64,000 nucleotides of DNA from Erythrophleum ivorense. Lineage: Eukaryota; Streptophyta; Magnoliopsida; Fabales; Fabaceae. Positions 11,889-24,527 of this stretch are shown here, one piece after another. The position numbers and the translations under genes are program-made. Numbering within the stretch: the stretch's first letter is position 1; every line of letters starts with the position of its first letter. The DNA lies in assembly GCA_026724425.1 (NCBI GenBank), contig JAIUCV010000282.1:806001-870000 (forward strand), read 5' to 3'. A model generated the notes under the pieces. The model ran no database searches and was not told the DNA's origin. It saw only the letters and a program-made list of their open reading frames with translations.

Positions 11889-12484
11889 TAGAAAAATGAC
11901 TTATCGATTAAGAAAGAGAATTTGTTCAAATTAGCACAAAGTGTCTGCACCCGAAGAGTCTGGAATACTTGTTGTAGGTGCTTTAAGTGCTCGTCATGGT
12001 TCTTACTGTAGATGAGAATGTTGCCAAAGTAAACAACTATAAATTTTCCAATGAAAGGTCAAAGTGTCTAATTCATCGGGCACATAAATGTACTTGGGGC
12101 ATTTGACAATGCAAAAGGCATCATGACCCATTTGTATAGACTATCTCTCATCTTAAAAGCAATCTTCCATTCATCTCTAGGGCGAATTTAAATTTGATGG
12201 CATCTGCTATGAAGATCAATCTTGGAAAAGGTAGTGTCACCATACAATTGGTCTAATAAGTCATCAAGTCAAGGAATCAAAAATTGATACTTTATGATGA
12301 TTTTATTGATTGGTCGGCTATCAACATACATTCTTCAACTCCCATCTTTCTTAGGTATCAAAAGTACAGGTATAGCATAGAGACTGACACTTTCTCATAT
12401 CAATCCTTTCTTCATCAAGTCTTCAACTTGTCATTAAACTTTAACATGTTCTTATAGACTCATCCTATAAGCAGGCTTATTAGG
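11889..12484 (-). pseudogene. Ty3/gypsy reverse transcriptase fragment, inverted
   Basis: Reverse complement of the RT region of copy 2 (about 28480-29070), spanning the YFDD active-site surroundings. It joins copy 1b LTR on its left. On its right it meets plus-strand RNase H at 12484/12485, exactly inside shared gypsy sequence, so the junctions record an inversion or ectopic recombination. Stop codons are present. Confidence 0.75.
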
Positions 12485-12670
12485 AATTGAAGAAGCATTT
12501 GATAGAAGCCTCTGTGCTAGCCTTTCCAAATTTTGACCACGTGTTCGAAGTCAGCTGTGATACTTCCAACACTAGGATTGGTGCTGTTCTGAGCCAAGGA
12601 CATCCAATTGCCTTTTTTAGTGAAAAACTTAATGATGCCAAGCTCAAATACTCTACTGATGATAAGGAAT
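12485..12670 (+). pseudogene. RNase H N-terminal fragment (first part)
   Basis: Encodes KKHLIEASVLAFPNFDHVFE and then VSCDTSNTRIGAVLSQ, the start of the gypsy RNase H domain with its first catalytic Asp (CDTS). It is interrupted after GGAAT by solo LTR C2 and resumes at 15403 in the same frame (DDKEL / YAIV). The joined reading is open up to a stop shortly after the insertion. Confidence 0.85.
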
Positions 12671-14227
12671 TGTAACACCTTACTGACTTAACTCCAATTC
12701 AACTTCCTCTAGGCTTGATTCCATATGATTTCCCGGAAAATGACCGAAACCGTGGTATTTCACTATTTAAAATCGGGGTCTAACCGGTCATATTTTGCCC
12801 CGTGGGTCCTGTGAACCCATCATTCACATTCTCTACTCCAACACCATTTATACAACTTGTACATAGTCTCTAACAACTCACAAACCACGGGTAAGAAGCC
12901 AAAACTCAGAAAATACAATTTCTCAATCGGGCCCATAAATCATATTTCTGGCTCCAACTTTGGAAAATCACAACTAATTCTAGAAAAATGGGAATCAAGC
13001 AAATCATAGCTCTCTGAAAAGCTTGGGACGTTAAATTCACCCTAAAAATAACTCCCAACTTCACTATCCATGTTTAGACCCTCAATGACATCGAAATGGG
13101 AACAGACATCCGGCTGTCCCTGACACTGACGCAGTTTACTGTCATGAACTTCGGAAATTCGTAATTAAATTTACAAAAATCCAATCAGGGCAAGCTATAC
13201 CAATTTGGAAAGCTACTGATGTTAACTAGAGGAGAAAAATAAGTCCAGATCAGTTCAGGAGTTCTAAGACCTCGAAACCCGATAAAACAGTAACAAAGGT
13301 CAGAAACTTCCCTGATGCTGATACAGAACTTCAGTAAATCGTTTCTCTCTCTACAGACCTCCAATTAAGGTGCTTCCAGTTGGTACAGGTCACTGTGGAT
13401 ATCTAGTTTATGCTCCTAAAGTTTCATGACATTTGGACATCGTTTGGTCTATGAGTGGCATGGTTTCATTTTCGGACTCAATGAACAGTACCATGACCAA
13501 AACATTGCAAATTCCCAATTTCAACAATTCATCAAATATTCTCTAGACCTCCGAATATTACCCACTTTAGCTTCTCAAGAAGCTCTTAATAGACTCTAGA
13601 GGCATGCCAAATTTCATAATAAGAAGAGCTCATCCGGTCATACTTTGACGGAGCTCGCCTAAATGGCAATTTTAGCATCACATGGGGTTCAAAACGGGTC
13701 TAAATGACCTCCCACATACTCTAACCCCTATTGGGCAGATTTTAAAGTACCAACATAGCATATATGAATTATTTAAGTAATCCAAATCATCATACATTCC
13801 AAATTCACTATGCTATGGAATCAAATGCACCAATTCATGTGAGCCTCAAATGGCCAACTTTATACATTCTCATTACTTTAACCCTTTACACTATCCATAC
13901 ATCATTTGTACATACATTTACTTATGATCATATAGTTACAACTCAAAAATAAGAGGTGCATCTTCATTTTGGCACCTTATACATCAAAATGACCAAAAGA
14001 AACTACACATTCTTCTAATTATGCTCTTCTAGGCTCCATGAGGTGTGCTCGACTCTCCTTGAACACCACCTGGATAATAGTATGGGAGGGGAAGGGGGTG
14101 AGATTCGGGAGAATCTCAATAGCTCATACTCATTCAAGATGCAATCAAGGCATATACTAGTCAAGCATGCATATAAGTCACAACAACACCACACATGCCA
14201 TGAGATATCAAACAAATGCCAAGAATA

Positions 14228-14360
14228 GGCTCTAGGGACTTTTGGTCTAGCCTCACCCGAGCTTTAGGACTTTTGGATCGGCCTCACCCTTGGTTTAGGG
14301 ACTTTTGGCTCCTCCTCACCCGTCTCAAGGGACTCTCGGCACCACCTCACCCGAGCAATT
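14228..14360. repeat. In-LTR minisatellite (CCTCACCC type)
   Basis: Four units of about 31 bp, each GGGACTTTTGG followed by CCTCACCC (positions about 14239, 14270, 14301 and 14332), with limited divergence. Confidence 0.8.
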
Positions 14361-15083
14361 TCCACAAATCACATTCTAAGCATATTGGTACCGATGATCA
14401 AGGCAAAATCAATAGCATATCTCATTATACAAGCACATACACAACATACAATGACTATTACACAACCAAGAATGCAATAAGAACAGAGTAGAGAGCTATC
14501 TTCTCAGATTACACAGCCTTCCCTTTCAATTTCTCCTCTCCCTTCTTGATTTCACACTCACAACAAGGTGGAGTTTCTTCCTTTGAGCCTAGGCATAACA
14601 AGAGCATCAAGTCATTCTCTCATAGCTTCAATGACTCTCACAAAGCTAAAAGAGACTCTTCATCAAATTAAACCCTCACTACCCTCACAGATTCTAGGGA
14701 TTCTCTCTCTAGAACCCTACTCACTTTCCTTCCCCTCTCAAGCTCTCCAAGAAGAAAGCAAGGAAGAAGAATTGAGGATAAATGAGTTCTACCCTCCTTC
14801 TAGAGTAGTTTTCCTACTTCCCTCTTCTGAACCTAACCTAACTCATCTTCTAAAACCGTAGAAAGAGAAAGCAAAAGGAGGAGACAACAGGCTAAGGAGA
14901 AAAGCTAGGGAAATCTACAAATTACTCACCTCTTTGCTTGATCTCCTTGCTTCTTGGCCTCTCTCTCTCTCTCCACCGCTCTCTTCTCTCTCTTTGGTCG
15001 AAGCTCAGGGCGGTTCTAAGAGAAAGGAAAAGTTTAGACTCTTTTAAAAGTCAAATCTCTCTTTTTACGCTTTTTCTGGACCG

Positions 15084-15333
15084 CTCTCGCTATAGCGAGT
15101 CATCATCCTCGCTACGGCGAGCTCGTGCAAGTTCCAGACTTTTGCCTTCGCTATGGCGTCGCTACGGCGAGCTCGGCCTGTTCCAGACCTCTGCCTTCGC
15201 TATAGCGCCGCTATGGCGAGCAACTCCCTAGTTTTTGTATGGAATGTCGCACTCGCTACAGCTAGGAACATCTTAGCTATTGCGAGGAGGCATTCTCGCT
15301 ATGGCGACTCTATTTCTCGCTATGGCGAGAAGA
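15084..15333. repeat. Palindrome array (TCGCTATAGCGA type)
   Basis: At least ten copies of CGCTATAGCG, CGCTATGGCG or CGCTACGGCG, the clearest being TCGCTATAGCGA near 15088. The array overlaps frames that yield repetitive pseudo-peptides. Confidence 0.85.
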
Positions 15334-15402
15334 CTTAGAAAATTTTCAGCCTTCGAAAATTTCCCAGCTTCCTCTTTTCTCTTTTATGGTTGTTACAGGA
15401 AT

Positions 15403-15560
15403 TCTATGCCATTGTCTGAGCTTTACAACACAGGAACCATTATCTACTGAATAAGGAGTTTATCCTTTATTCTCATCATGAGGCTTTTAAGCACTTGAAT
15501 TCTCAATAGAAAAGCAATCGCAGACATGTTGCTTGAAGTGAGACCTTGCAATCTTACCTA
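15403..15560 (+). pseudogene. RNase H fragment (second part)
   Basis: Continues the RNase H fragment interrupted by solo LTR C2 (YAIV...ALQ...LLNKEFIL, then HHEAFKHLNSQ). From 15476 to about 15560 it repeats almost exactly at 26734-26818. It ends at ACCTATTC, where the Ogre-like composite begins. Confidence 0.8.
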
Positions 15561-16177
15561 TTCAAAATATATATATATATATAATAAATAAATAAACAAA
15601 CAACAAATACAGTTTTCAATCGAATTACGTGGACTTTGATCCCTTCTAAAGGGAACGTAGGCCCTAGGCTTTATCCTAGGTCAAGTCCCATCTTGTAAAT
15701 AAATATTTTTCTTTTAATTTCATTCATTTCCTTCTTATTTTAATTCTTGAATTTCTTTCTGTTTTATTTTAATATTAATTTCTTTTCTTTTTTTACTTTT
15801 AACTTTATTTCCTTTTATTTCTTTATTCCTATTTTACATGCGATTTGTTAGGGAGAATTTAAATCGAATTAAGGTCATTTTATTTTTGTATAATTGACTT
15901 AAGGTAACCATTCTTAGTAACGGGTGTAGTAGGGTGGCTAACACCTTCCCCACTCATAATCGACTCCCGGATCCATTTTCTAGTTTGTAGACCATCTTTC
16001 CAAATGAAAAGGCTTTTCCAAAGTTTTGTCTTTTAAAATTTAAAATTTTGGTGGCGACTCCTGAACCCTTATACTTATTTCAATGTTGAATTTCGGTTTT
16101 TGATTTCGATGAGAAAATCGAACTTTTCGATTTTTATTTAAGAAAGGCGCCACGCGGTCGCATTTTCGGGTGTGACA
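15561..16177 (+). mobile_element. Ogre/Tat-like LTR end (plus orientation), truncated
   Basis: The 3' portion of an LTR ending CGGGTGTGACA at 16177. A T-rich middle is preceded by a dyad near 15632-15690. It matches the reverse complement of 19388-19965. The segment starts abruptly at 15561 against gypsy RNase H, so the 5' part of the LTR is missing. Assignment to Ogre/Tat comes from the adjoining primer-binding site; no coding domain of the element is visible. Confidence 0.65.
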
Positions 16178-16180
16178 GTT

Positions 16181-16198
16181 TGGCGACTCCACTGGGGA
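16181..16198 (+). other. Primer-binding site, tRNA-Arg type
   Basis: TGGCGACTCCACTGGGGA lies 3 bp after the LTR end. It resembles the tRNA-Arg-type primer-binding site known from Ogre/Tat retrotransposons, with one difference from the motif I recall. A second copy in the opposite orientation is at 19367-19384. Confidence 0.65.
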
Positions 16199-19100
16199 GT
16201 CTCTTTGAGAGTCAAGTCCAATTTTGGTTAGTTGTGCAAAATGTTATGGCCTTCTTTTATTTCAGTTCTCTTTTTTGTTTGTTGTTTGCCTCACATGATT
16301 AGGGTAGAAAATATGTCTTTCACATGTTGGTTTCATATGCTTTATTTTCTTGAATGTGTACATAATATGTGTTAGGATAGATAACATGAGGAATAAAACT
16401 TTAGGGTAGATGACCATATTTATATATTTTACTTCTTATTTCTATCTGTATATATATTTCTTTATCTTTTATTCTGCCAATCTGCCTAGCAGATGAGGGT
16501 TGGGTAGTCCATAGGATGAAAAGGTAAATGCTCTCCTCACACTCATCACTGAGACACAAATATCTCACACACATAATGGGCTCTACACCCGAGTCTTAAT
16601 TCACCTTAGGTTAGTAGAGGTTTATATTGATTTCCCTATGAAGCCTTGTGCTTCCTGAGACTATCATGAAGACCTCACCTAAATTGTGCCTTGTTATATG
16701 AGCTTGATTTGTGTAGGATGTTTTTCCTCTCAAAGTTAAGTTCATATAGCGAGATCCTCACCTCATGGTGGGGGCAATTTTGGGACCCATGTTTTAGGAG
16801 TCATAGACTTACCTTGAAAAATGCACTGATAGTTAAACCACAGATGCCTCCCCAAATAGTTAGAGTCAGATCATTGCAAACTTGTGACCTTAGGGTTTAC
16901 CCATAATAGGATAAGGGAGGGTGTTTTTAACTATTTCATCATCACATTTATGCATGTAATAAAGCCAATATGGAAAGTGACACATCGTCGCTGTCTACTG
17001 GAATAATTAATGATATGTCATTGCATAATTTGACATACCATAACTGTGATGCGAGCATGAGAAAATTAAACCAACCTTTGCTTAGTGGGTTTCCAACCCT
17101 TAAACGGCCATAACCACATTCACCATTATCCCTCGAAAAAGGGAAACATTTAGCATACATTTATTTTCCTCATATCCATAGATAAAAGGAAAAGAAACCT
17201 TTCTTTTAAAATTTCCATCCCCATGAAATAAAAAATTCCTTATTAAAAAAAAAAGAGGGGTCTTCAAATTTTGGGGAAAACACAACATCAACAAATGAGT
17301 ATCATGTCTTGGTTAGAAATTGGAATCATTTTTTTAGGGCATCAATCATGTAGAAAAGCATATTTCTCTTAGTTTGATTGTTAACTACTCTTTCTCCAAT
17401 GAAACAATAAGTTTCTCGAGAAAAAGTACAAAGTTTTTCTCTCTTTCCTAGACCAAGACATAATTCTCAATGGTGTACAAGCGAGTATGCAATAATAAGT
17501 CCGTTATACATTAGGGAATCGAAGATTGGCTTATTTTTACTAAAATACCATAAAAGCCAAAGTTCTAAACATCAATTATGTAGGAACTATCCTTTCTTAA
17601 ATTGAGCAATAAGCCACAACCCTTAATGGGTCGATAAGCTTATAGAGGAATGTAGGAAAACATCAACTAACATTAGTAATCCCCTGATTAATCGAAAAAG
17701 CCAATCTTAGGTAACTTACACAGGGATAGCAAGTTTTGGCACCATATCGGTGACTATTTTCAAGATAAATAAAAATCAAATTGACACATGAGTCGGGCTA
17801 GTCAAGAGCCCAATTTGAATTGCTTGCCAAAATTTGAAATTCCTTGCAAATCGATTTTGTTAACTCTACCCTTTATAGTGAGACAATAAGGTCATAGAAA
17901 AAAGTGGAGGATCTAAAAACAACTCCACAAATTATCAAAAGAAATCTAAATTAGCTAGACTTTTCCATAGACATCATCTATGTGAAATTTAGCTTGTTTC
18001 CTTAGGATGATTCGTCAACTTTATTTATCCCTGTGTGCAATAAGCATCTGAGGAAAATAGAGGTTCAATGAGAAATGTTGTTACCATAAATATAAACAGA
18101 AAGGGTCTAGTTTTCCTTTTAAATCAATTTGTAGTCTTAATCTACCTTATAGGGGCAGTGAATGCCCAAAAGGAAATTAGGACTCCTTGTCTTGTAGGAC
18201 CTGCATGCCAAAATCACTGCACTCATTGGTTTTTAGGTCAAATAATATGATAAAATTGCCTCCATGCATTGTCATAAAGCATTCCATGTTGAAAATCCTA
18301 AAATCTATAAGTATAGGATTTTTGGTTCTTTGCAATGGAAAGATTAGCTTAAGCTAAAAATTCAAATAGGAAGCTACATTCCTGAATAGCTAAGGTGAGG
18401 AAATGAGGTATTCAAAAAAAAAACTCAAACCATCACTCTTTAAACTCATTGAGCTTGACCACTTTGAGAACCACAAATCATATCAATCAAGACACTTGTC
18501 ATTTGCCTACATTGGGACCTTTGTCCTTTACCTAATTTACAACTGATTAGCTACTTCCTTCACTAGCCTCTAGTCTTCACACCCAAGATGGCATTGTCCA
18601 AAGAATTTGCAAACTTAATCCTAAGGCAATGGGGCATTCCAAAAAAAAGGTTGCAATTTCTTCATGAACAAGGTGCAAGAGAACATAAGAAATAAAGCCT
18701 TTAATAAAAACATACTTCATAAAAAAAAAGGAATATAGAAAGAAAACAAAAAATAAAAAAAAAAACAAAATAAAACTGATAAATAAAAATTAATTAAATG
18801 CTTTTTAAACTTTAGAGCTTTTCTCTGACTTCCATTCAATAAAAATTAAAAATTAATATATGCTTTACAAAAATTAAAAAAAAAAAGGTGTTTCAAAACA
18901 CACAAAAAAAGGGGTAAAATACAAATGATAATAATAATAATAACACACAAAAAAAAAGAACTAAAGGAAAAACAACAATAACAAAGAAAGAACAACAACA
19001 AAAACAAAACAAAGAAAAAAATGAAACAAAACAAAGAAGATATAGAATGGAAAAAAAAGGATAATAAAAAGAAAAGAGAAAAAAGATTGAAAATAAAAAA

Positions 19101-19366
19101 GAAAGTAAAATATATATACAGATAGAAATAAGAAGTAAAATATACAAATATGGTCATCTACCCTAAGGTTTTATTCCTCATGTTATCTATCATAACACAT
19201 ATTATGTACACATTCAAGAAAATAAAGCATATGAAACCAGCATGTGAAAGACATGTTTTCTACCCTAATCATATGAGGCAAACAACAAACAAAAAGAAGA
19301 ACCAAAATAAAAGAAGGTCATAATATTTTGCACAACTAACCAAAATTGGGCTTGACTCTCAAACAA
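16199..19366. mobile_element. Non-coding interior between two inverted LTR ends
   Basis: Sequence between the two opposed primer-binding sites. The outer parts (about 16199-16480 and 19130-19366) are reverse complements of one another, as expected for two copies of the same element leader. The middle (about 16480-18695) has no recognisable coding domain; the ORFs at 16691-17294 and 18068-18250 do not resemble known proteins. The A-rich part at 18696-19112 is inverted relative to 20155-20576. Confidence 0.5.
18696..19112. repeat. Inverted repeat arm, left (A-rich)
   Basis: Reverse complement of 20155-20576. They share, for example, GAATGGAAGTC and AAGCTCTAAAGTTTAAAAAG (read from the right arm) and an ATTATTATTATCATTTG segment. 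The arms are separated by about 1 kb containing the inverted LTR. The apparent hydrophobic ORFs in both arms come from T-rich sequence. Confidence 0.8.
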
Positions 19367-19384
19367 TCCCCAGTGAAGTCGCCA
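19367..19384 (-). other. Second primer-binding site (inverted)
   Basis: Minus-strand TGGCGACTTCACTGGGGA directly before the inverted LTR end TGTCACACCC at 19388. It differs from the first PBS at one base. Confidence 0.65.
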
Positions 19385-19387
19385 AAC

Positions 19388-19965
19388 TGTCACACCCGAA
19401 AATGCGACCGCGTGGCGCCTTTAACAGATAAATTCGATTCTCAAATGAAATCGAAAAATGAAATTAAAATTAGAATAAGTGTAAGGGTTCAAGAGTCGTC
19501 ACCAAAATTTTAAATTTTAAAAGGCAAAACTTTGAAAAAGTCTTTTTCATTTGGAAAGATAGTCTACAAACTAGAAAATGGATCTGAGAGTCGATTGTGA
19601 GTGGAGAAAGTGTTAGGCACCCCACTACACCCGTTACTAAAAACGGTTACCCTAAGTCAGTTGTGCAAAAATAAAATGGCCTAAATTCTATTTTAACTCT
19701 CCCTAACAAATTACATGCAAAATAAGAAATAACCAAATTAAAGAAAATAAAATTAAGAAAGAAAGGAAATTAAAAAATGAGAGTAAAAGAAAAATGAAAG
19801 AAACGAAATTAAGGAAATAAAAAAAATCTATATCTATTTACAAAAGCGGACTTGACCTAAGATGAAAGCCTAAGGCCTACGTACCCTCCAAGAGGGATCA
19901 AGTCCACATAGTTGACTAGAAACTGTATTTGTTGTTTGTTTATTTATTTATTTATGTTTTGTTTT
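19388..19965 (-). mobile_element. Ogre/Tat-like LTR end (minus orientation), truncated
   Basis: Reverse-complement homologue of 15561-16177, starting TGTCACACCCGAAAATGCGA at 19388 and running to the TTTATTTATTTATTTATG segment near 19965. The two LTR ends face each other, so this is not an ordinary element with two direct LTRs. Confidence 0.65.
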
Positions 19966-20154
19966 TATTTTTTTGTCTTTTTTTTGTTTGGTTTTTGTTT
20001 GATTTTTAATTTTTGAATTGATTTTGTTTTTTTGTTTTTTTGTTTTTATTCTTTGTTTTTTTTAAAGGACAAAGAAAACAAAATTTACTTTTTCTTTTAG
20101 CAAATAAAACGATTTTGAAATTGATTGATGTGTTTTAATTTGTTGAAAGTAAAT

Positions 20155-20576
20155 GTAATTTTACTTTCTTTTTATATTTTCAATCTTTTTTCTCTTTTCT
20201 TTTTATTATCCTTTTTTTTCCATTCTATGTCTTCTTTGTTTTGTTTCATTTTTTTCTTTGTTTTTTTTTTTGTTGTTGTTCTTTCTTTGTTATTGTTGTT
20301 TTTCCTTTAGTTCTTTTTTTTGTGTGTTTTTATTATTATTATCATTTGTATTTTACCCCTTTTTTTTTTACTTTGTGTTTTGAAATACCTTTTTTTAAAA
20401 AAAATTTTGTAAAGAATATATTAATTTTTAATTTTTATTGAATGGAAGTCGGAGAAAAGCTCTAAAGTTTAAAAAGCATTTAATTAATTTTTGTTTATCA
20501 GTTTTGTTTTGTTTTTATTTTTTATTTTTTTTCTTTCTATACTCCTTTTTTTTATGAAGTATGTTTTTATTAAAGG
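20155..20576. repeat. Inverted repeat arm, right (T-rich)
   Basis: Partner of 18696-19112; homology stops at ATTAAAGG near 20576. From 19966 to 20154 the DNA is T-rich low complexity. Confidence 0.8.
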
Positions 20577-21945
20577 AAACTTTTGGAAAAATTCATAAGT
20601 CTAAAAAAATTTCAATTCTTACTTACCTTTTGTTTGGGTTTTGTCTATTTTCTCTTCTTGTCTTTTGTTCTCTTTTTTATTTATTTACTCTGTTTTTTCA
20701 AAAGGACAATCTTCTAAAAAAAACTTATTTTAAACTTTGGGAATGTTACTTTTCAGTCATTTGCAGATTAACCTTTGAAAAAGAAATAGGTAAATCTTTG
20801 AGACTCAATTTAATTTTTAGTAAAAATATTTTTAATCTTTTTTTTGTTTTTTCCCTTGTTCCTTTTTATCGAAAGTTTTTCTTTAAAAAAAATCATTCGA
20901 GGGGAGTCGTTGAAATCTAAAACTTATTACAATGTAAATTTAAAACCCAAATAAATACCAAGGCAGCTTTATTGCCGCACATGACCTATAGGTTTGTTCC
21001 TATATGTCTGAGGGGATAAAAAAAATCCTACACTGCTATTCTAAAAATAAATAAATAAAAAATAAAAAAAAATAAAGTAAAGTAAGATAAGAATAAAAAC
21101 AAAAGCATGTACAAGTACAAGACAATTTGTGATAATATGTGTTCCGTGTACAAGTAACCAAATAACGTATTATTTCTAACAATATTTACAGATAGAATAG
21201 AAATCTGAAAGACATCACTTGCTTGTGTTGATGCCTTTCTCTAAGATGTTGCCTTTCCATTTCTCGGCTTGTCATTGTTCTTCTTAATGACCTGATAACT
21301 CATGAAGTCTCTCCTCAACCTTTCCTTTGATCTCTAGTATTCAGAACACCTTCTTGTATCCTCTCCACCAATTTTGTTGTTCCCCACATTCAAATGAAAA
21401 AGAAAAGAAAAAAGAAAGTGTAATTGGCTCAGGCCCAAGTTTCATTAGGAACTAACCAAAGTTCAAACTAAAAATGGCATTATTCAGCTTATAAGATCAA
21501 AACCTTTTACAACATCAAAGCAACATAAAGCTGGAATTACCCACACCCAGATCATGGATTTATGCATTCAGTTAAAGGAAGAAAATGCAATACAAAGCAT
21601 CCAATATTATCAGCCCAAAATAAATCCTCTTAAACAGACATTTCCTCTGTGCAAGAAACACCTATAGCCAAATAACCTAGTTGTCATGAGAAGGTGGAGG
21701 AAAAAAAAGAAAAAATGAATTAGATCAAACTTGAAAATTAGTCCAGAATTCAAATGAACCAAGATTCGTTAAGACTTACATCTTTATTTATCTTAAATGA
21801 CCTAAATCCAACTACAACAGTGACTCAATACCTTCTTGATAATGACGCTTAAATCACCTACGGGCTCACTAAGTCCGATTATGGTCAAGTTTGTTAAACC
21901 TTCAAGCATATGCTACTAGTTACAAACTGAGAACCAACTACATAT
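20577..21945. other. No recognisable gene (composite remainder)
   Basis: AT-rich non-coding DNA. An ORF at 20561-20920 (119 codons, Phe/Leu-rich) follows T-rich sequence and has no recognisable domain. The stretch 20940-21945 shows no coding signature or obvious repeats. It ends at CATAT, where solo LTR D is inserted. Confidence 0.4.
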
Positions 21946-23621
21946 TGTAACACCTTCATCTCTAGCTCTCTAGCATCATGCCTTACATGCTCTCTACATA
22001 TGGGAAGCATAAAAGGGAGATAATTTTCTTTAGGTTCATATTCTTTCTCTATGGCATCATGCATGGGTCGACATTCACTTTAATGTCACATGGACTGGGT
22101 GAGCTCTTTCTATGCATCCTCATGTTTAATTGCACTATTAAGACTCATTTCAATCCTGAAAGTATGCTTTAAACCCATGGAAAGCAAAAAGGGATATGAG
22201 ACATGCAATTTCGTTCTCGACAGATTTGGCCTCATTTCTAGGCAGAGTTTGGAAATTCATAACTAAATACAGAAAAATCAAAAACACGTTCTCCTAGTCA
22301 CTCTAGAAAGCTTAAGACGTCTACTTCATGCTAAAAATATGTAGAAGTCTTAAAATCTCATGCATAAAGCGTGTGACATCCGAAAACATTTACTGGTCAG
22401 AGGGGGTTCTGTTACTGTCACAGTTTACTGATATGAACTTTAAAATGGTCTAACTAATTCCACAAAAATCCAATGCTTACAAACGATATCACTATGGAAA
22501 GATGTGGATGTTAGCTAGAGAGGAAAAATACTTCCAGATCAGTTCATCAAGCCAAACTCCCTAAAACCGATGAAACAGTACCTCGGGTCTGGTAAGATGA
22601 CTGATCCTGGGCTGGAACTTCGAAATTACATATCTTCCTCTCTGGACCTCTAAATGAGGTGCTTCCAGTTCCTATAAGTCACTGTGACTATCTAGTTCCT
22701 GTATATAAAATTTAGTAGCCATTGGACTACGTTTGCCCCTCGGATGACACAAACTCCAAACTGACCAAATGAACAGTATTTCTGAAGGTCCGAATTTCTG
22801 ATGCCAACTTTGAAAAATCATAGAAAACTCTATAGATATCCAAATGACTTGATCTTTAGCTTCTCAAAAATCTCTAAACAAGATCCAGTCACATGTAAAA
22901 TTTCAAAGCAAGAAGAGGTCATTTGGTCAACTTTTGACATCATGTGCAAAGGGCCACTTGCTTGGTTAGAAAGGGGGCTAATGGGGTCCAATCTTAGTTC
23001 TTCTACCTCTAAGACTCTTTGAGCACATGAGAAAGCATCCATAGGGGCTATCAAACATGGCTCAAGTGTCTAACAACCTAGATTGGAGGAACTCACTATC
23101 CCACACCCACTTAGACACTCATGTGGCCAATGCTAAAATCATGCTTTTCATAACAAAACTTGCTTCTTCATTCAAAATGGGTCTCATTCTCATATATACA
23201 TGATAAATACATTGGTTTAAAAGTATTTAGACTTGCTACATCATATACATCATTACATCATTAGAGTACATCCTCTAGCTTAAATACATGATAGTAACAA
23301 AAAATCTTTACACTTTCTTCACCAATCTCCCTAGCTTCAAGCTTGGTGGCTCCCATCTCTTGCCTCACTTGGTCCACCTAGCATGTATAGATGGTGGAGA
23401 AGGGGAGTGAGATTCAAAGAATCTCAATAGTTCATCTCTCATTCAATCACACACACAAAGCATGCAAACAAGTCTCACAATGTATGCATGGCATGTTAGC
23501 ATATAAAATCATAAGAAAAGTATTTGTAACATTTGAATTGGCCATGCATAAAAGAAAAAGCATTCTCAACATGTGAGTAGGCCATACATAACATATAAAA
23601 GCTTGCCAAGTACATGGATTA

Positions 23622-23800
23622 GCCTCACCCACTCACTTGTGGATTTTGGACTTGCCTCACCCATTCTTAAGAGGTTTTTAGACTCAACCCTTACTCTTTG
23701 GGAGTCAACCTCACTTTTGGGAGACTCTTTTATTTTGTCTCAACCAACTTGAGGGGTTTTGGCTCATCCTCACCATGGCTAGAGGGTTATTGGCTTTTCC
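23622..23800. repeat. In-LTR minisatellite (CCTCACCC type)
   Basis: Five diverged units with CCTCACCC or CTCACTTTTGGGAG cores, in the same LTR position as in the related elements. Confidence 0.65.
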
Positions 23801-24527
23801 ATACTCAAGCAAACCAAACAATCATATAAAACACCATTTAACTTCATAAGGTATCATCATGCTAACATACTTCTCATGGCTCAAAACATACATACACACA
23901 AGTAAGACAATGTAAGCACACCATTATGCATGAGAGAAGGTGGAGAGAGCTACCTTATTAGCTATTCACAACTTTCCTCTTCAATTTGTCTCCTCCCTTG
24001 TTGCTTTCACAATTACCTCTAGATGGGAGTGCTTCTCTTGAGCCTAACCACATAAGAACATGAAATTACACTCTTAATACTTGATTCATAAAGCTAGGGA
24101 TTTCTTTCTAGCAACTTTACTAAACATATCAAGCTAGGGGTTTCTTTCTCTCACTAGAGCTCACCAACTCTCCTTCCTCCCTCAAGCTCTCAAGAAAGGA
24201 AGCAAGGAAGGAGTAAGCATATGTGAGTCTTGGTCTTCTTTAAGAGGGGTTTTCTACTCTCCCTCCTCTGAACCAAGCTCAAAACATGGCTACTTTAACT
24301 ACTAAAACCGTAGGAAGAGGGGATAAGGGGAGAAGAGCAACATACTAAGAGAAAAGCCATGGAAATCTTTACCTTTCTTGTTCTTCCTTCCTCCTCTAGG
24401 TTTCTCTCTCTCTCCTCCGCCCTTTTCTCTCTCTTAGAGTGAGTTTAAGTCAGTTATAGAGTGAAAGAAGGAGTTGGGACACTTTAAAGAGTCAAATTCT
24501 CTTTTTTCACGCTTTTCTGGACTAACC

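Larger units (their letters stand above)
12671..15397. mobile_element. Solo LTR C2 (2.73 kb), TSD GGAAT
   Basis: Begins TGTAACACC and ends GGTTGTTACA. It is flanked by perfect GGAAT repeats (12666-12670 and 15398-15402) and splits the RNase H fragment. It is a same-length, inverted relative of C1, about 1.1 kb away. It contains the minisatellite at 14228-14360 and the palindrome array at 15084-15333. The ORFs at 14216-15338 are read-throughs of these repeats. Confidence 0.9.

Noticed and set aside
18846..20441. Phe/Leu-rich ORFs looking like membrane proteins on both strands
   Set aside because: Pure T-rich low-complexity DNA in inverted-repeat arms; the same sequence reads as Phe/Leu runs wherever it is T-rich. 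No conserved protein.
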